64,000 nucleotides of DNA, from contig AP025062.1 in NCBI GenBank assembly GCA_036186865.1, positions 6,101,059 through 6,165,058 of the forward strand, written 5' to 3'. Under the pieces are notes generated by a model. The model made no database searches and was not told the DNA's origin. It saw only the letters and a list, made by a program, of their open reading frames with translations. The stretch is from Eustoma russellianum. Taxonomy: Eukaryota > Streptophyta > Magnoliopsida > Gentianales > Gentianaceae. Position numbers and translations under genes: made by a program. Positions 34,644-46,640 of the stretch are shown piece after piece (positions within the stretch are counted from its first letter, which is position 1; the number at the start of each line of letters is the position of its first letter).

Positions 34644-34651
34644 ATTTATAA
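34644..34651 (-). promoter_or_regulatory. Probable TATA box of GST-C
   Basis: The minus strand reads ttataaat about 95 bp upstream of the ATG at 34548, matching the spacing at GST-A. Confidence 0.5.
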
Positions 34652-34695
34652 TTTATTGTGTCCAATGAATCAACTCGATTTTAATTATTAAATAA

Positions 34696-34850
34696 TACAA
34701 CAACAACAACATTGCTCCATTACATTAGAGGCTCCTGCCTATAGCGGAGTATGGGGGTTCAGATGTACGCAATCATATCCGTGCGTTAGAAACACACAGA
34801 GGTTGTTTCTCGATGACCCATAATAAAAATTGCATCTTATCGATCAACTG
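34696..34850 (-). mobile_element. SINE family A, truncated copy upstream of GST-C
   Basis: A (caa)n tail, attgctccattacattagag, cagatgtacgcaatcatatc and tttctcgatgacccataata are present. The far end is lost after ttgcatcttatcgatcaac. Confidence 0.7.
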
Positions 34851-34919
34851 CTATAGAATTATTGAAATGAATGTCATCAGTGACATGATCTAATCACACA
34901 TATTAGGGTAATATGATGG

Positions 34920-35090
34920 TAGCTACTATAGTAATTTTGAGGTCACGAGTTCTAGATGTAGAAACAGCCTCTTGCACAAAATTGTATGGTAAGGTTACGT
35001 CCATCAGATCGCGAAGCAATCTGGTCTCTCCTAGACCTTACGCAAATGCTGAAGCCTAGTACACCGAAGACGTCTTTATTAAGATGATGT
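34920..35090 (+). mobile_element. SINE family B, copy 4
   Basis: cacgagttctagatgtag (a degraded B box), aacagcctcttgcacaaaat, aggttacgtccatcagatcg and acgcaaatgctgaagcctag follow the family order. Confidence 0.7.
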
Positions 35091-35449
35091 ATATTGTTGG
35101 AGTGAATCATAATGACGATTAGATTTAAATCATTTTGAACTTGTTACATAAAACAATCTATCGATTTATGTTTTTCCTAACTAACTAATAGGACAATAAG
35201 GTTGTAAATGCAATCTTTTGAAACCAACCAAAGAGAGTGACTGTAGGCTCGAGATGTTCATGGTTTCATTCATGTGATTGAGCTAGTGGACCAATTTGCT
35301 CGTCACTTAACCTTCATATATACAACCCACGTGCATTTAAAATATTATGTATGCATTCATCCTAGAATATGAGTACTGCTTTTGAAAATGAATTGACATA
35401 TTTATTTTCTTTATATTTTCTTACTAGCCTGGGTGATTTAAAACAGCAG

Positions 35450-35612
35450 TTGATCGACACAGCTTGACGTAATGTTCATTATGGGTCATCGGGAAACAAT
35501 CTATCCGTGTTTTTAACATATAAGTTAGTTGTGTACATCCGACTCTCCATACTCAATCATAAATAGGAGACTCTAAAATAATAGGTTAATATTGTTATTG
35601 TATTTTGTTTAA
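35450..35612 (+). mobile_element. SINE family A, 5'-truncated copy
   Basis: gcttgacgtaatgttcatta, gggtcatcgggaaacaa, gtgtacatccgactctcca and a gttattgtatt tail. The following bases to 36033 hold no supported gene. Confidence 0.65.
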
Positions 35613-36033
35613 ATTAGTAAGCCTCAACGATATTTTACACTCAGATCCCAAGTGTTAAAGTAGAGCACGGCGTCGACTTGGAAAATTCTGGCGTCCAAAA
35701 GATTAAAAAGGTAGGCGCGGAATACTCTTTCCAAAAGTCAAATAGAGTCTGCGACCATGATTTTGGGACATATTCTATGCCAACAACAATCGTATATGCT
35801 ACACTAGAAATCATATTTATTTGGTACAATTTCTAAAGTTATGGATGAACACATATAACCCTCGGGTATTAACATGTGATAATTTGGTATTAAACAATGA
35901 GCTAGAATTATATTGAAAATGATATTACAGATCGGCAGAACTGGTCAAACTTGCCGCTTATGTGTGGGGGCGATATCTCTTGTTTTGTACGACAGTTCGT
36001 GTGTTAACGACAAAAGTAATGGACCGAAACGTG

Positions 36034-36897
36034 TGATGAGCCAAACTCTGACCTGCTCAAAAAGAGACAAAATTTTTCGATTAGTCAAACGGTCAACGTA
36101 GCTCAGATTCAGCTACTTGACTAGATAGCCTCGGCCAAAAGGCCTCAGCATCTCTCGGCCATAACATATCTCGGCCTCAACTTGTTCTAGGCTGGTAATT
36201 GCAGACTACATTCTAGGTGTCAAGCATTGACTAGGCTGAAACAGTATCATCATGACAAGCTGGCCTACACTTTATAGAGTCGGCCGCTGACACCTCAGCT
36301 CGGCCACTTGCACCTCGGCAAATAGACCCTTCGGTCTAGGCCACCTCGGGCACTTTGATTATTTACAATCCTAAGGAATCAAGCTCAGCTCTGACTCCTG
36401 GAGTTTACCCTAGGTAATTCTGCCAGGTAAGATTCCTTTACAGGTGTCTACAGCGACCCTGCTCAACCAAGCATAATGCCACATGGCAAGCATGCAGAAA
36501 CAAGAGTCATCTCTATTGCCTCCTTGCGTGTCTCGTTCTCTGTGCCCTTGCACATGCATTGGCCTAGGCATCAATATAAAAAGCAGAAAATAAGAAAGAG
36601 AAAGCTAAGTGAAACCCAAAAACTACCTACAGTGAATCATCTTCCTCACAGTGAAATAACCAGGTTTATCAGAAAAACTCCATAAATTCACTGATCCATT
36701 ATTTAAACTCCCTATATAAATGGCCCTAACTGACTTGAGCGTCGGAGAGTTTTACCTGAGGCCTTAGTCCCCGGGTCCTCTAACGTCTTTACATGTGCAG
36801 CTCAGCAGACAAGGCTAGCTTTGGACAACTAACGGGAGGTTGACGGCGTAACCCCCCGGATCACACTTATTGCTTGGTGATAAATCCGATATCATCA
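36034..36897 (+). repeat. 5' LTR of the Gypsy element
   Basis: It starts tgatgagccaaactctgacc and ends gatatcatca. cctatataaatgg at 36711-36723 and atcaatataaaaagcag near 36570 are two TATA-like candidates. It differs from the 3' LTR at a modest number of sites. Confidence 0.92.
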
Positions 36898-36987
36898 AAT
36901 TGGCGCTAGAGGAAGGGCTTGAACCTCCAAAATAAAAGTTTTTTTAGTATTCTGTTAAAGTTAGAAAGTTAGTTGTCATCCCTCGAT

Positions 36988-38613
36988 ATGGAGCGAGGAC
37001 CACGTGAAGGATTGGGGGAGTCCCCTAATCCTCGTCGTCGCAAAGAGGCTCATTCTGATCCTCCGGGGCAGGACTCTAGGGGACCAGAACTGTGCGCGAA
37101 AAATGCTCCTGGAGTAACGGTGGAGGAGCGTGACAAGGCCATTAAATATGTGACAGAGAATCTGGAAGTATTTGAGGCCGTAGTGGAGCGCCTCAAAGGG
37201 AAGCGTCCCGAGGTTGAGGACATGGAGGAAGACCTTTTCCCTCTTTATCCCCGGGAAAAAGCCCATCAACAGTCCTCTCAAGGTCCATAAGGGCTCATGG
37301 CTGACGCCAGACGGGGCAGTGTTAGAGCCCCAACCATGGAGTTGGTGCCCCTGCCTAGGCAACGCCTAGGTGTGAGGACCCGGTCCTTCAAGAGTGTTCC
37401 ACAAGAGGTTGAAAATCGTCATAGGCTGAGGAGCCACCATGGAGAGCCTAGGCAAGAGTACGTGAGAGTAATTCAGGAGAGTCCATTCTCTTGCGACATC
37501 GTTGAATACTTGGCACCGTATAATTTTAAGGTGCCTAAGATGGACACCTACTATGGAACCTCAGATCCCACTGACCATCTTTTTCAGTTTCAGACCGCTA
37601 TGAGCTTGAAAAATGTGCCCGATCCACTGCGCTGCAAGACTTTTCCTATGTACTTGCGGGGGAAGGCCAGAAAATGGTTCCAGGAACTCCCACCCCAACC
37701 AGTGGAATCTTTTAGACAGTTGGCGCAAAAGTTCAAATCTCAATTTGTATCCAGTGCTCCTTTTGTTAAAAATTCTTCGCATTTGATGACCTTGAGACAG
37801 GGTCCCGAGGAGTCAGTGTTGAAATATATGCAGCGCTTTTTGAATGAGTCGCTGCAGGTCAGTGACCGAAACGAAGGGGTTAAAATAGCAGCTTTTATTA
37901 ATGGTCTCAGAGCTGGCCGCCTCTTCTCCCAATTAGCTGAGGAGGGGCCTACGTCGTTAAGGGAATGTCTGGAGAAAGCACATTAGTTTGCACGAGGTGA
38001 AGAGGCAAACAGGTTAAAGAAAGAAGCCGAGCAAGGTTCTCGGCGGGAAGGCCGACCTAGTTCGAAGGGAAATCGGCGTGAGGGGAAAGACCGCGATCGA
38101 CGCAGTGCGTTTGATCACATGGGCGGCCGAGGTAAAGGCGGGAGGGAAGGTTTGCCCCTTTTGGCCTCTAAGGATAGAATTTTATCCGTCATGGAAAAGA
38201 ACGGCCTGAGGACTGACCCCAAACCCCTGGCCGGTCCTAGGGATAAAAGGGATCCTAAGTTGTACTGCCGCTATCATCGTGACATCGGCCACGATACGGA
38301 AGATTACCGACATCTGGCTCAGGCGATCCGAAAGCTGATAGAGCAAGGTCATTTGAAGCAGTCCTATGACCCTCACTCACGCCTCCATAATCGTTTGGAT
38401 TTTCGTAAAAGTTCCCAGAAAGATAAATGCCGACCTGAGACTCCACCTCGGCATCCCAGGTCAGACGATGATGAGGAACGAGGCCGACGTAGGGCTGCAG
38501 GGCAGCCTCAAGTCAACTCCATTATATACACCATTGCGGGAGGGCCACTTCAGAAAGGCATGGGGAGCTCAGCTCGGCGGGGACTTCATCTGGACCCCCT
38601 ATCAAGAAGATGA
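36988..38613 (+). pseudogene. Gypsy gag (two in-frame stops)
   Basis: The first ATG is at 36988 (MERGPREGLGES). One frame runs on to 38613 with stops TAA at 37288-37290 and TAG at 37984-37986. The retrotransposon gag domain is at about 37490-37990 (FKVPKMDTYYGTSDP, GKARKWFQELPP, VSSAPFVKNSSHLMTLRQGP). A basic linker follows, then LYCRYHRDIGHDTEDYRHL (about 38261-38317), a zinc-knuckle-like end. The TAG in EKAH*FARGEEAN replaces what is usually Q, as would follow from CAG to TAG. Confidence 0.85.
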
Positions 38614-41600
38614 GGTTAAATCGTGAATTGGTTTATGGACCAGAAGACTCTGTCCCGTTAGACTCTAACAACATGGGCCTGGTGATAGATTTATGCGCAC
38701 ACTTGGCCCCAGATAACATAGTGGAGGTACGCAGGGTATATGTAGATACCGGAAGCGCGATAAATGTGACGTACTATAGTGTATATAAACAATTGGGTCT
38801 GGTAGATTCTTTAATGATGGCGGTAACTTCATCCCTATATGGTTTCACTGGCACGGCAATTCGGCCAACTGGGCTGGTCACTCTCAGTGGCAGCTTTGGA
38901 AAGCCTCCGGCGTATCGTTGTTTATGGATGGATTTTGTGGTGATCAAGGAAAGGTCAGCATATAATGTTTTATTAGGCCGACCAGCCTTAGTGGTCCTGA
39001 AAGCAGTAGTGTCCCCCTTGCATGTTAGCATGAAGTTCCCCACACCAGCCGGAGTGGTCACACTTCAGGGAGATATTCCAATGGCACAGATCTGGTATGT
39101 CGTGGTCGCCCAGGGCAATGGTGCCGTTCAACAGGTCAACCTAGATGACCTAATTCCCCCAACTGAGGAGCGATTACATTCAGATGACGCAATGCAGGAG
39201 TTCATCCTGGATCCTCTTCGCCCCGACAACACCATTAAGATCGGGACGTGGATGCCGGCCGAGTTGTTGACCCAGCTTCAGGACTTACTGAGGGAATTCG
39301 CTGTGATCTTCGCATGGACGGCGGAGGATATGCCAGGGATTCCGTCTACCTTAGCTGAACACCGGCTTAACATTGATCCCCATGTGAAGCCTATCAAGCA
39401 AAAGAAGAGAAATTTTGCTCCTGAAAGAAATAAGGTGATTGCGGAAGAGGTTAAAAAGCTACTGGCAGCGAAGTTCATCGCAGAGGTCTTGTATCCGATA
39501 CGGCTATCCAACCCTGTCGTGGTTCCCAAACCGGACCAGACCTGGCGGATGTGTGTTGACTACACTGATCTTAGTAAAGCATACCCGAAGGACTGTTATC
39601 CTTTGCCTAAAATCGATAGGTTAGTGGATTCTACTCTAGGGTATGAGGTTTTTGATTTTCTTAATGCATTTAAAGGTAACCATCAAATCGTAATGGCAAA
39701 GGAGGATCAGGAGAAGACATCGTTTATCACAGAGTTGGGCACCTACTGCTATGTCAGCATGCCCTTTGGTCTGAAAAACGCTGGGGCTACCTACCAACGT
39801 TTGGTCAACTTGTCGTTCCGGGAACAAATTGGCCGAAGCATGGAGGTGTATGTAGATGATATACTCATCAAGAGCAGGACTCTTGATCAATATATCCAAA
39901 ATCTGCGAGAGGTTTTTATTATCTTAAGGGACGCATGCATGAGATTGAATCCAAAAAAGTGTACTTTTGGAGTGCGTACTGGAAAATTTTTAGGATACAT
40001 AGTTTCTAAAGATGGAGTGCATGCTAATCCTGCCAATATTAAGGCTCTAAAGAATATGCATCCACCTTGGAACATCAAAGAAGTCCAGAGGTTGACAGGC
40101 AGGATAGCCGCCTTGAGCAGATTCCTTTCAAAATCTGCGGAGAGATCGCTTCCTTTTTTCCAGGTTTTGAAGAAACGAACTGTTTTCACGTGGGATGACC
40201 AATGTCAGAAGGCATTCGACGACTTGAAAGCACACTTGGCCGAGGTGCCGATGCTGACTTTCCCTCTGCCTGGGGAGGTCCTATATATATTTAGCAACTT
40301 GCCACGAGGTAGTGAGCGCAGTTCTGCTCAGGGAGTAGGACAGCGTGCAGAGACCAATCTATTTTGCCAGCAAGATTTTGCATGGGCATGAAATGCGTTA
40401 CCCCAATGCAGAAAAGATAATTTTGGCACTAATAGTGGCGGCGAGGAAATTCAGACCCTACCTCCAAGCTCATCCTATTATAGTGATGACAGACCAACCT
40501 CTGAAACAAATTCTGACCCGACCAGACACTTCTGGCTGAGCTGCTAAGTGGGCTATGGAACTTGCTGAGTACGATATTGAGTACAAGTCATGCACCTCCA
40601 TAAAGGCTCAAGCCTTGGCAGATTTCTTAGCTGAAGAAATATCCATTGAGGAAGACCATCCCCTAACACATGGTTGGATCTTGTACGTAGACGGCTCCTT
40701 TTCCAAAGAAGGAAGTGGAGCAGGTCTTCTAGTAATTAACCCGAATGAAGAGGAGTTGGAATATGCTCTGCGCTTTGACTTTGAGGCGACCAACAATGAG
40801 GCAGAGTATGAAGCCCTGATAGCTGGATTAAGCCTTGCTCGAAAGCTAGGGGCACAGCACATAATTGCCCGAAGTGACTCGCAGTTGATCGTTTCTCAAA
40901 TCAATGGAGATTATGAGGCTAAAGAGGACAATATGAGACGATACATGTCCAAGGTACAACATCTTAGGGGGGACGTTTGAGCTCTTCAGTGTGGAACATA
41001 TCCCCAGGTCGGCTAATAAGCGAGCAGACGCGTTATTCCGGCTAGCCTCGTCCACCTCGGCCACGATAGGAAAAAATATTCTTGTAGAACTGGTAAAACA
41101 TCGTGCTTTTGACGCTAATGAAGTGCTGCAACATGATTACCGCAATACATGGATGGACGAGATAGTTAACTACTTGCAACATCAAACCCAAGCTAAGGAC
41201 AAATCTGTAGCTCAGCATCTACGCCTAAAAGCCTCAAGGTACGCTCTTTTTAATGATCATTTGTATAGAAAGTCTTTTTCACAGCCATAGTTGCGTTGTG
41301 TACCCGAAGAGGAAGGAGACTATATTCTTCAAGAATTGCACATGGGAATATGTGGGAGTCATTCTGGTGCACGTTCTTTGGCTTGCAAATGCTACTTAGC
41401 TGGTTATTACTGGCCTACCATACGCAAGGATGCGGAAGAGCTAGTCAAAAAATGTCAGTCTTGCCAGGCTCACGCCCCACCTCCCACTTGCCGAGTCAAG
41501 AGTTGGCTGTCATTACCAGCCCTTGGCCATTTGTGCAATGGGGAATAGACTTGGTGGGACCTCTGTCCTGAGCACCCCGGCTCGGTCAGATTTTTGCTGG

Positions 41601-42382
41601 TAGCCATTGATTACTTCACAAAGTGGGTGGAAGCTGAACCCTTGGCCACTATTACTGGGGCACGGGTGAAAAAGTTCTTATAGAAGAACATTATTTGCCG
41701 CTTCGGCCTACCCCAGATTTTGATCTCGGATAACAGAAGACAGTTTGTTGAATATCCTGTGAAAAGCTGGTGTACTGACTTACATATCAAACAACGTTTC
41801 ACCTCGGTGGCTCATCCTCAAGCCAACGGCCAGGTGGAGCTTGCTAACATAATTATTAAAGATGGTCTAAGAAAGCTTCTGGATAAAGCTGGGACAAATT
41901 GGGTGGATGAGCTACCCAGTGTTTTGTGGGCTTATCGCACTACGCCGTCTAGTTCAACGAAAGAAACTCCTTTTTCTCTAGTCTATGGTGCGGAAGCTCT
42001 TATTCCTACAGAAATTGGTTCCACCTCAGCTTGGGTAGATCATTATTCTACACAAGCTAACGACCAAGAACTGCATTTGAACCTGGACGAGCTAGAGGAA
42101 AAAAAGGATCAAGCCCATATTCGTATGACCCAATATAAAAACTTAATTTCCCAATACTACAATTCCTGGGTGCGGCCAAGATCCTATCAAGTTGGAGACT
42201 TAGTAATGCGTAATAATGAGGTGAGTCATGTAATGCCAACAGGAGCTTTCAACCCCAAGTGGGAAGGCCCTTATCGTATAGCTGAAGTATACTCTGCTGG
42301 AGCATACAAGCTGCAGACCTTAGAAGGCCGGACCCTACCACGAACTTGGTACTCTTCTCATTTACGACTTTTGCATCAGTGA
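38610..42382 (+). pseudogene. Gypsy pol: protease, RT, two RNase H domains, integrase (broken)
   Basis: The frame from 38610 to 40391 has the protease motif VYVDTGSAINV (about 38740), RT with YPLPKIDRLVD, FDFLNAFKGNHQI, MPFGLKNAGATYQ and YVDDILIKS (about 39850). A shift near 40340 leads to the first RNase H (RPIYFASKIL to MTDQPLKQIL). A TGA at 40537 sits in the connection (SG*AAKWAMEL). The second RNase H at 40670-40980 has YVDGSFSKEGSGAG, NNEAEYEALIAGL and RSDSQLIVSQINGDYEAK. A shift near 40975 leads to the integrase zinc finger (HMGICGSHSG to CQSCQAHA). Further breaks near 41500, 41570 and 41681 precede the core (AIDYFTKW, LISDNRRQF, HPQANGQVE), which ends at 42382. Confidence 0.9.
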
Positions 42383-42499
42383 TGTACTTGTAATTATGTT
42401 CTATATAAAAATAAAACGTTGTCAATTCTCTTTTGAGCAAGCGTTTATATAGATCAAGACGCCTCGACAAAAGCAAGGTGTCCGAGCAGAGCTCGAACA

Positions 42500-42640
42500 C
42501 TTCACGGGACAGGTTTCCCTATAAGACCTCGGCAGGTCCGAGGCAAAAGCCTGTTAAAGGGTAAACCTATAAGACCTCAGCAAGTCCGAGGCAAAAGCCC
42601 GCTAAAGGGTAAACTTATATGAACAGGTTTCATGAGTCCT
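42500..42640 (+). repeat. Tandem repeat of about 60 bp downstream of integrase
   Basis: The block cctataagacctc(g/a)gca, then gtccgaggcaaaagcc and taaagggtaaac, occurs twice (about 42520-42566 and 42567-42612), with partial traces before and after. It sits between the integrase end and the antisense gene. Confidence 0.75.
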
Positions 42641-43145
42641 CCGACATAGGGGGCAGAGGTAAAGCGTGACAGCGTACATGCACCTCTTTAGACCTAGCAA
42701 GACTAGGCAGAATTTCACCGAGGTGCAAAACTTTGGATTAAAGACTTAGATTATTACTAAGCATCATTCATATTGAAGCTCGGCTAAAGCAGTGCAGGAT
42801 TCATGCTTAGTCTATTTTGATTCAGCTCGGCAGAAGAACAAGTTTATTCTATATTTTAAAGCCTGAGAACTTAGTTTATTTTCAAACTAAGTGTAACATG
42901 GCCGATATTAGGTCTCGGAACCAACAAGGCTGAAAAGTAAAGACTTAACAAAAAAACCCAAAGAGCAGAAGAGAAGAAAAATACAAGTGATGAAGACTTA
43001 GAAAAATTTTCCATTAATCAAAAGGGCTGAGTACATCAATTTCAGTTCAGCCTATTACAAAAAAATTCTAAGTCTACTCTTCATCCCTTAAGTCAGCTCC
43101 TTCTGCAAACTTCTGAAATTGACTTTCGAAGTCTGCTTCGGCATC

Positions 43146-44792
43146 TGGATTGTAAAGATCAGCAAGTCAAGAGTCCTCCTTGTTCAGCTGGGGGCAGATT
43201 TCTGAACATATATTGATGGCCTTGGTTTGACCAATCTGCATAACTGGACCTTGAAGCAACAACATGTTTTCTTCAAAGAACTCCGACTTCTTGAAGTCCG
43301 CCACTGCTTCAGCTTTGGCCGACGCTAGCTGATGAGTCAGATCTTCCACCTGCTGCTCCAGATCTTTTTCTCTCTTCAGCCCATCTTCCTTATCCTTCTG
43401 CAGAGAAGCCACGTCTAAGAATGCTTGGACATAACATGCTTCGAGGTCGGCGTTTCTTTTTTCCAGCTCTGCCACCAAGGAGTTGGAGGCAGCGCACTTC
43501 ATATCAGCCTCTTCTTTTAACTGTTGAAGCTTGGTGACTTCCAACTTCAGGGATGAATTCTCCTTGGCCTGCTCGGCCATAACTTGGGAGGCTTCTTTAA
43601 GCTGAAGCTTAGCCAACAGACAATCCTTTAGTTCTTCACCTTGGCCCCAGTCTTCGGCGTCTTTGGCTTCTTGCGAGACGCTATTTTAGCAAGCTTGGCC
43701 GCCAGATTTTTGTTTCCTGGAGCCATGGAACCTACATGGAAAGCAAAAGCTTTTATAAAAAAAGAAGAAGAAGAAGGTTGCATAAAAATGCAAAAGCATA
43801 CCCCTGACTATTTCCAAGTTATCTGGGGAAAGAGGCTTATAATGGGAACCTGAAGCTAAGGAGCTCAGGTCCGCTGCCCTCAAAATAGATTCATCCACTC
43901 TGTGCCAATTGATGACTACATGAAGAGAATGCAATTTGGTTGCCTCATCACAATACTCCCGGCTCGGCTTCATGTTGTCCGCCTTACTCGACTTCCATAT
44001 ATCTAATTGGGGCAACCCTAACTTCTTGATATAGAAGAATCTGTCTTTCCAGTTCTTCTTGAAAGTAGAAATGTTGATAGCAAAATTGAACTCATTAGAG
44101 GGAACTCTTTTGGTAAAGTAGTATCAGCTATCAGAAGACCTACATGAGAAGAGGCTTCGGAAGACTCTATGATCGAAGGGGATTTCAGAAGCTCTAAGGA
44201 AAAGGAAAAAACGCAGAATGATTTTTAGACTATTAGGCTTTATTTGGGGAAGCCTGAGATTGTAAGATTGAAGGATTCTAAACAAAGAAACAGGGACTGG
44301 AAGACTAAACCCAGATCTGAAGTATTCTTCGTAGACAGCTTCATAACCCATGGGAGGATCATAAGCTGTCTGGTCGGCTTGAGGCAAAATTGGGTCAAAT
44401 TGGTCCAGATTGATTTCATAAGTATCACATATCCGAGACAGATCCACCTCGGATAGGGTACAAAAAGCCTCTTGGACCTCGGCCGAAGGGGGACCGCGGT
44501 AAACTACCCCCGTCTGCAGAGCCAAAATTCTTGGTCCAGAGGCAGGAATGGCAGTTTTCGGAGCAGGGATAGTTTCTGCCTGCTCCGGCGAAACTTGAAC
44601 TACAGTAACAGCTCTGCTAGGCTGAGCACGTTTACTGGGTCCGCCAGAGCTACCAGAGCCTTTACGCAATCTGGCTATAGGACGGTAGTCAGTGGCAACC
44701 GTCCTCTCCGATGATGAAGAACTATAATTTTCTTCATTACCGATATAAGAAGCTCCTTCAGACATATTTTGGGAATCAAAGGCAGAAGACAT
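43146..44792 (-). pseudogene. Antisense extra gene of the Gypsy element (transposase_28-like domain plus coiled coil)
   Basis: The probable start is ATG at 44792 (MSSAFDSQNMSEGASYIG); the frame is open further upstream to 45026. An acidic Ser-rich head is followed by a domain with YEEYFRSGFSLPVPVSLFRI, LQSYNLRLPQIKPNSLKII and FFLFLRASEIP. That pattern is typical of the plant 'putative gypsy type transposon' family (Pfam Transposase_28, from memory). A TGA at 44126-44124 sits in DS*YYFTKRV, where W is usual; the same frame then continues to about 43800. A probable intron follows (acceptor tttccatgtag at about 43733), then a Lys-rich stretch. A coiled coil, broken by a frameshift, lies at 43616-43167 (QLKEASQVMAEQAKENSSLK). 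Its function is unknown. Confidence 0.75.
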
Positions 44793-44960
44793 GATAAGAA
44801 AGGAAGAAGACTTACAGGGGTGAAGGAAGCGATGAAGAAAGAGGAGGAAAGTTGCCGGAGAAAGGAAGACGGTGGATTTTGAAGAAAGACGCCGGAGAGA
44901 AGCAAGCTGCAGATGCGGAAGAACAGAAAATAAAGGATTTGAAAAATGTTCGAAGGCCTT

Positions 44961-44968
44961 ATTTATAG
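44961..44968 (-). promoter_or_regulatory. Probable TATA box of the antisense gene
   Basis: The minus strand reads ggcctataaataaggcc here, about 170 bp upstream of the ATG at 44792. A pyrimidine-rich stretch lies between, as in many plant leaders. It would give the antisense gene a promoter separate from the LTR. Confidence 0.55.
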
Positions 44969-45204
44969 GCCTTCGTCTCGGCCATCCCAAGCGGCACCTC
45001 GAAGATGCCAACCTCAATCCCTGCAACCGCCGTACCTGAAAAGTTGTGCAGTTAATGCTTCGTGCTCTGCGCAGACAGTAAATGCGCAGTACGGCTCAAT
45101 CAATGACCAGCACGTCATGCTAGAAAAAACTACACATTAAAAGCTCTGAATCGATTAGCCTTCCCATCCTGATCAGCTCGGCCAGCCTAATCTTGGGGCA
45201 TAAA

Positions 45205-46068
45205 TGATTAGCCAAACTCTGACATGCTCAAAAAGAGACGAAACTTTTCGGTTAGTCAAACGGTCAACGTAGCTCAGGTTCAGCTACTTGACTAGATAGC
45301 CTCGGCCAAAAGGCCTCAGCATCTCTCGGCCATAATATATCTCGGCCTCAACTTGTTCTAGGCCGGTAATTGCAGACTACATTCTAGGTGTCAAGCATTG
45401 ACTAGGCTGAAACAGTATCATCATGACAAGCTGGCCTACACTTTATAGAGTCGGCCGCTGACACCTCAGCTCGGCCACTTGCACCTCGGCAAATAGACCC
45501 TTCGGCCTAGGCCACCTCGGGCACTTTGATTATTTACAATCCTAAGGAATCAAGCTCAGCTCTGACTCCTGGAGTTTACCCTAGGTAATTCTGTCAGGTA
45601 AGATTCCTTTACAGGTGTCTACAGCGACCCTGCTCAACCAAGCATAATGCCACATGGTAAGCATGCAGAAAGACGAATCATCTCTATTGTCTCCTTGCGT
45701 GTCCCGTTCTCTGTGCCCTTGCACATGCATTGGCCTAGGCATCAATATAAAAAGCAAAAAACAAGAAAGAGAAAGCTAAGTGAAACCCAGAAACTACCTA
45801 CAGTGAATCATCTTCCTCACAGTGAAATAACCAGGTTTATCAGAAAAACTCCATAAATTCACTGATCCAGTATTTAAACTCCCTATATAAATGGCCCTAA
45901 CTGACTTGAGCGTCGGAGGGTTTTACCCGGAGCCTTAGTCCCCGGGTCCTCTAACGTCTTTATTTGTGCAGCTCAGCAAACAAGGCTAGCTTTGGACAAC
46001 TAACGGGAGGTTGACGGCGTAACCCCTCGGGTCACACTTATTGCTGGGTGATAAATCCGATATCATCA
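45205..46068 (+). repeat. 3' LTR of the Gypsy element
   Basis: It starts tgattagccaaactctgaca and ends gatatcatca, the same length as the 5' LTR. The sequence just upstream, cttggggcataaa, is the best polypurine-tract candidate but is weak. Confidence 0.92.
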
Positions 46069-46245
46069 ATGTGCGTATATAAACCAGAAGATTTCTGAAA
46101 TAGTCAAAGTAATAAAAGAAAGGCATCCACATTTTAAGAAATGGAAGTGTGTGTGTATATAACTCATTGAGGTAGTATAATAGACGAATTGTTGTCAGAT
46201 CCCATGATTTGTCCATGTGGATTATCTAATAGGACATGTACAAAA

Positions 46246-46553
46246 TAGGGGTATTAACAAATCGAACCGAGACGAATATCAATTTTTTGAATTCAGATTC
46301 GTTTAGTTAAACAAACTATTTGGCTCGGCTCATTTGCTGTAACGAGCTTCAAAATTCGTTCGAATTCGGCTTGAAAACACTATAACGCTTTAAACAAGTC
46401 GAAAAGTTGGCGAACAATTTGGTCCGTTTTAGTAAACGAATCTAATTAGACATTCGAACTCAGCTCGCTAAAGTAAAATCAACAAATGAATTCAAATCAA
46501 ATATAAATCGAATTCGAACTGTTCGTGAACTGTTTGTTTCGCTTAACACCCTA
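46246..46553. mobile_element. hAT-like MITE candidate, about 308 bp
   Basis: The left end taggggtattaac and the right end gcttaacacccta are inverted. The body is rich in aattcg and tcgaactcggct motifs facing each other. No clear 8-bp duplication could be read, so the assignment rests on the termini. Confidence 0.5.
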
Positions 46554-46640
46554 GTACTAAGCATCTCTATTTATGTGAAATCTTTGACTTAATGTCTCAT
46601 TTTTATAAGTTGCGACTTTTTTCCCTTTCCTACTTTAAAT

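Larger units (their letters stand above)
36034..46068 (+). mobile_element. Tat-type Gypsy LTR retrotransposon with antisense extra gene (decayed)
   Basis: A 10-kb element with 864-bp LTRs (36034-36897, 45205-46068). The flanking 5-mers acgtg and atgtg differ by one base, a probable target duplication. Right after the 5' LTR, tggcgctagaggaagggc (36901-36918) is the likely primer site. The coding order is gag, protease, RT, RNase H, a second archaeal-type RNase H, integrase. The second RNase H before integrase is a mark of the plant Tat lineage. A 2.8-kb region between integrase and 3' LTR carries an antisense gene. Several stops and frameshifts make it non-coding as a whole. Confidence 0.93.

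Noticed and set aside
43167..43616. Coiled-coil ORF taken as an independent host gene
   Set aside because: It lies inside the Gypsy element, on the same strand and in the same frame as the antisense gene upstream, so it is more likely the C-terminal part of that gene.
46246..46553. Firm hAT assignment of the first MITE
   Set aside because: The inverted ends fit, but no matching 8-bp duplication was seen, so it is listed only as a candidate.
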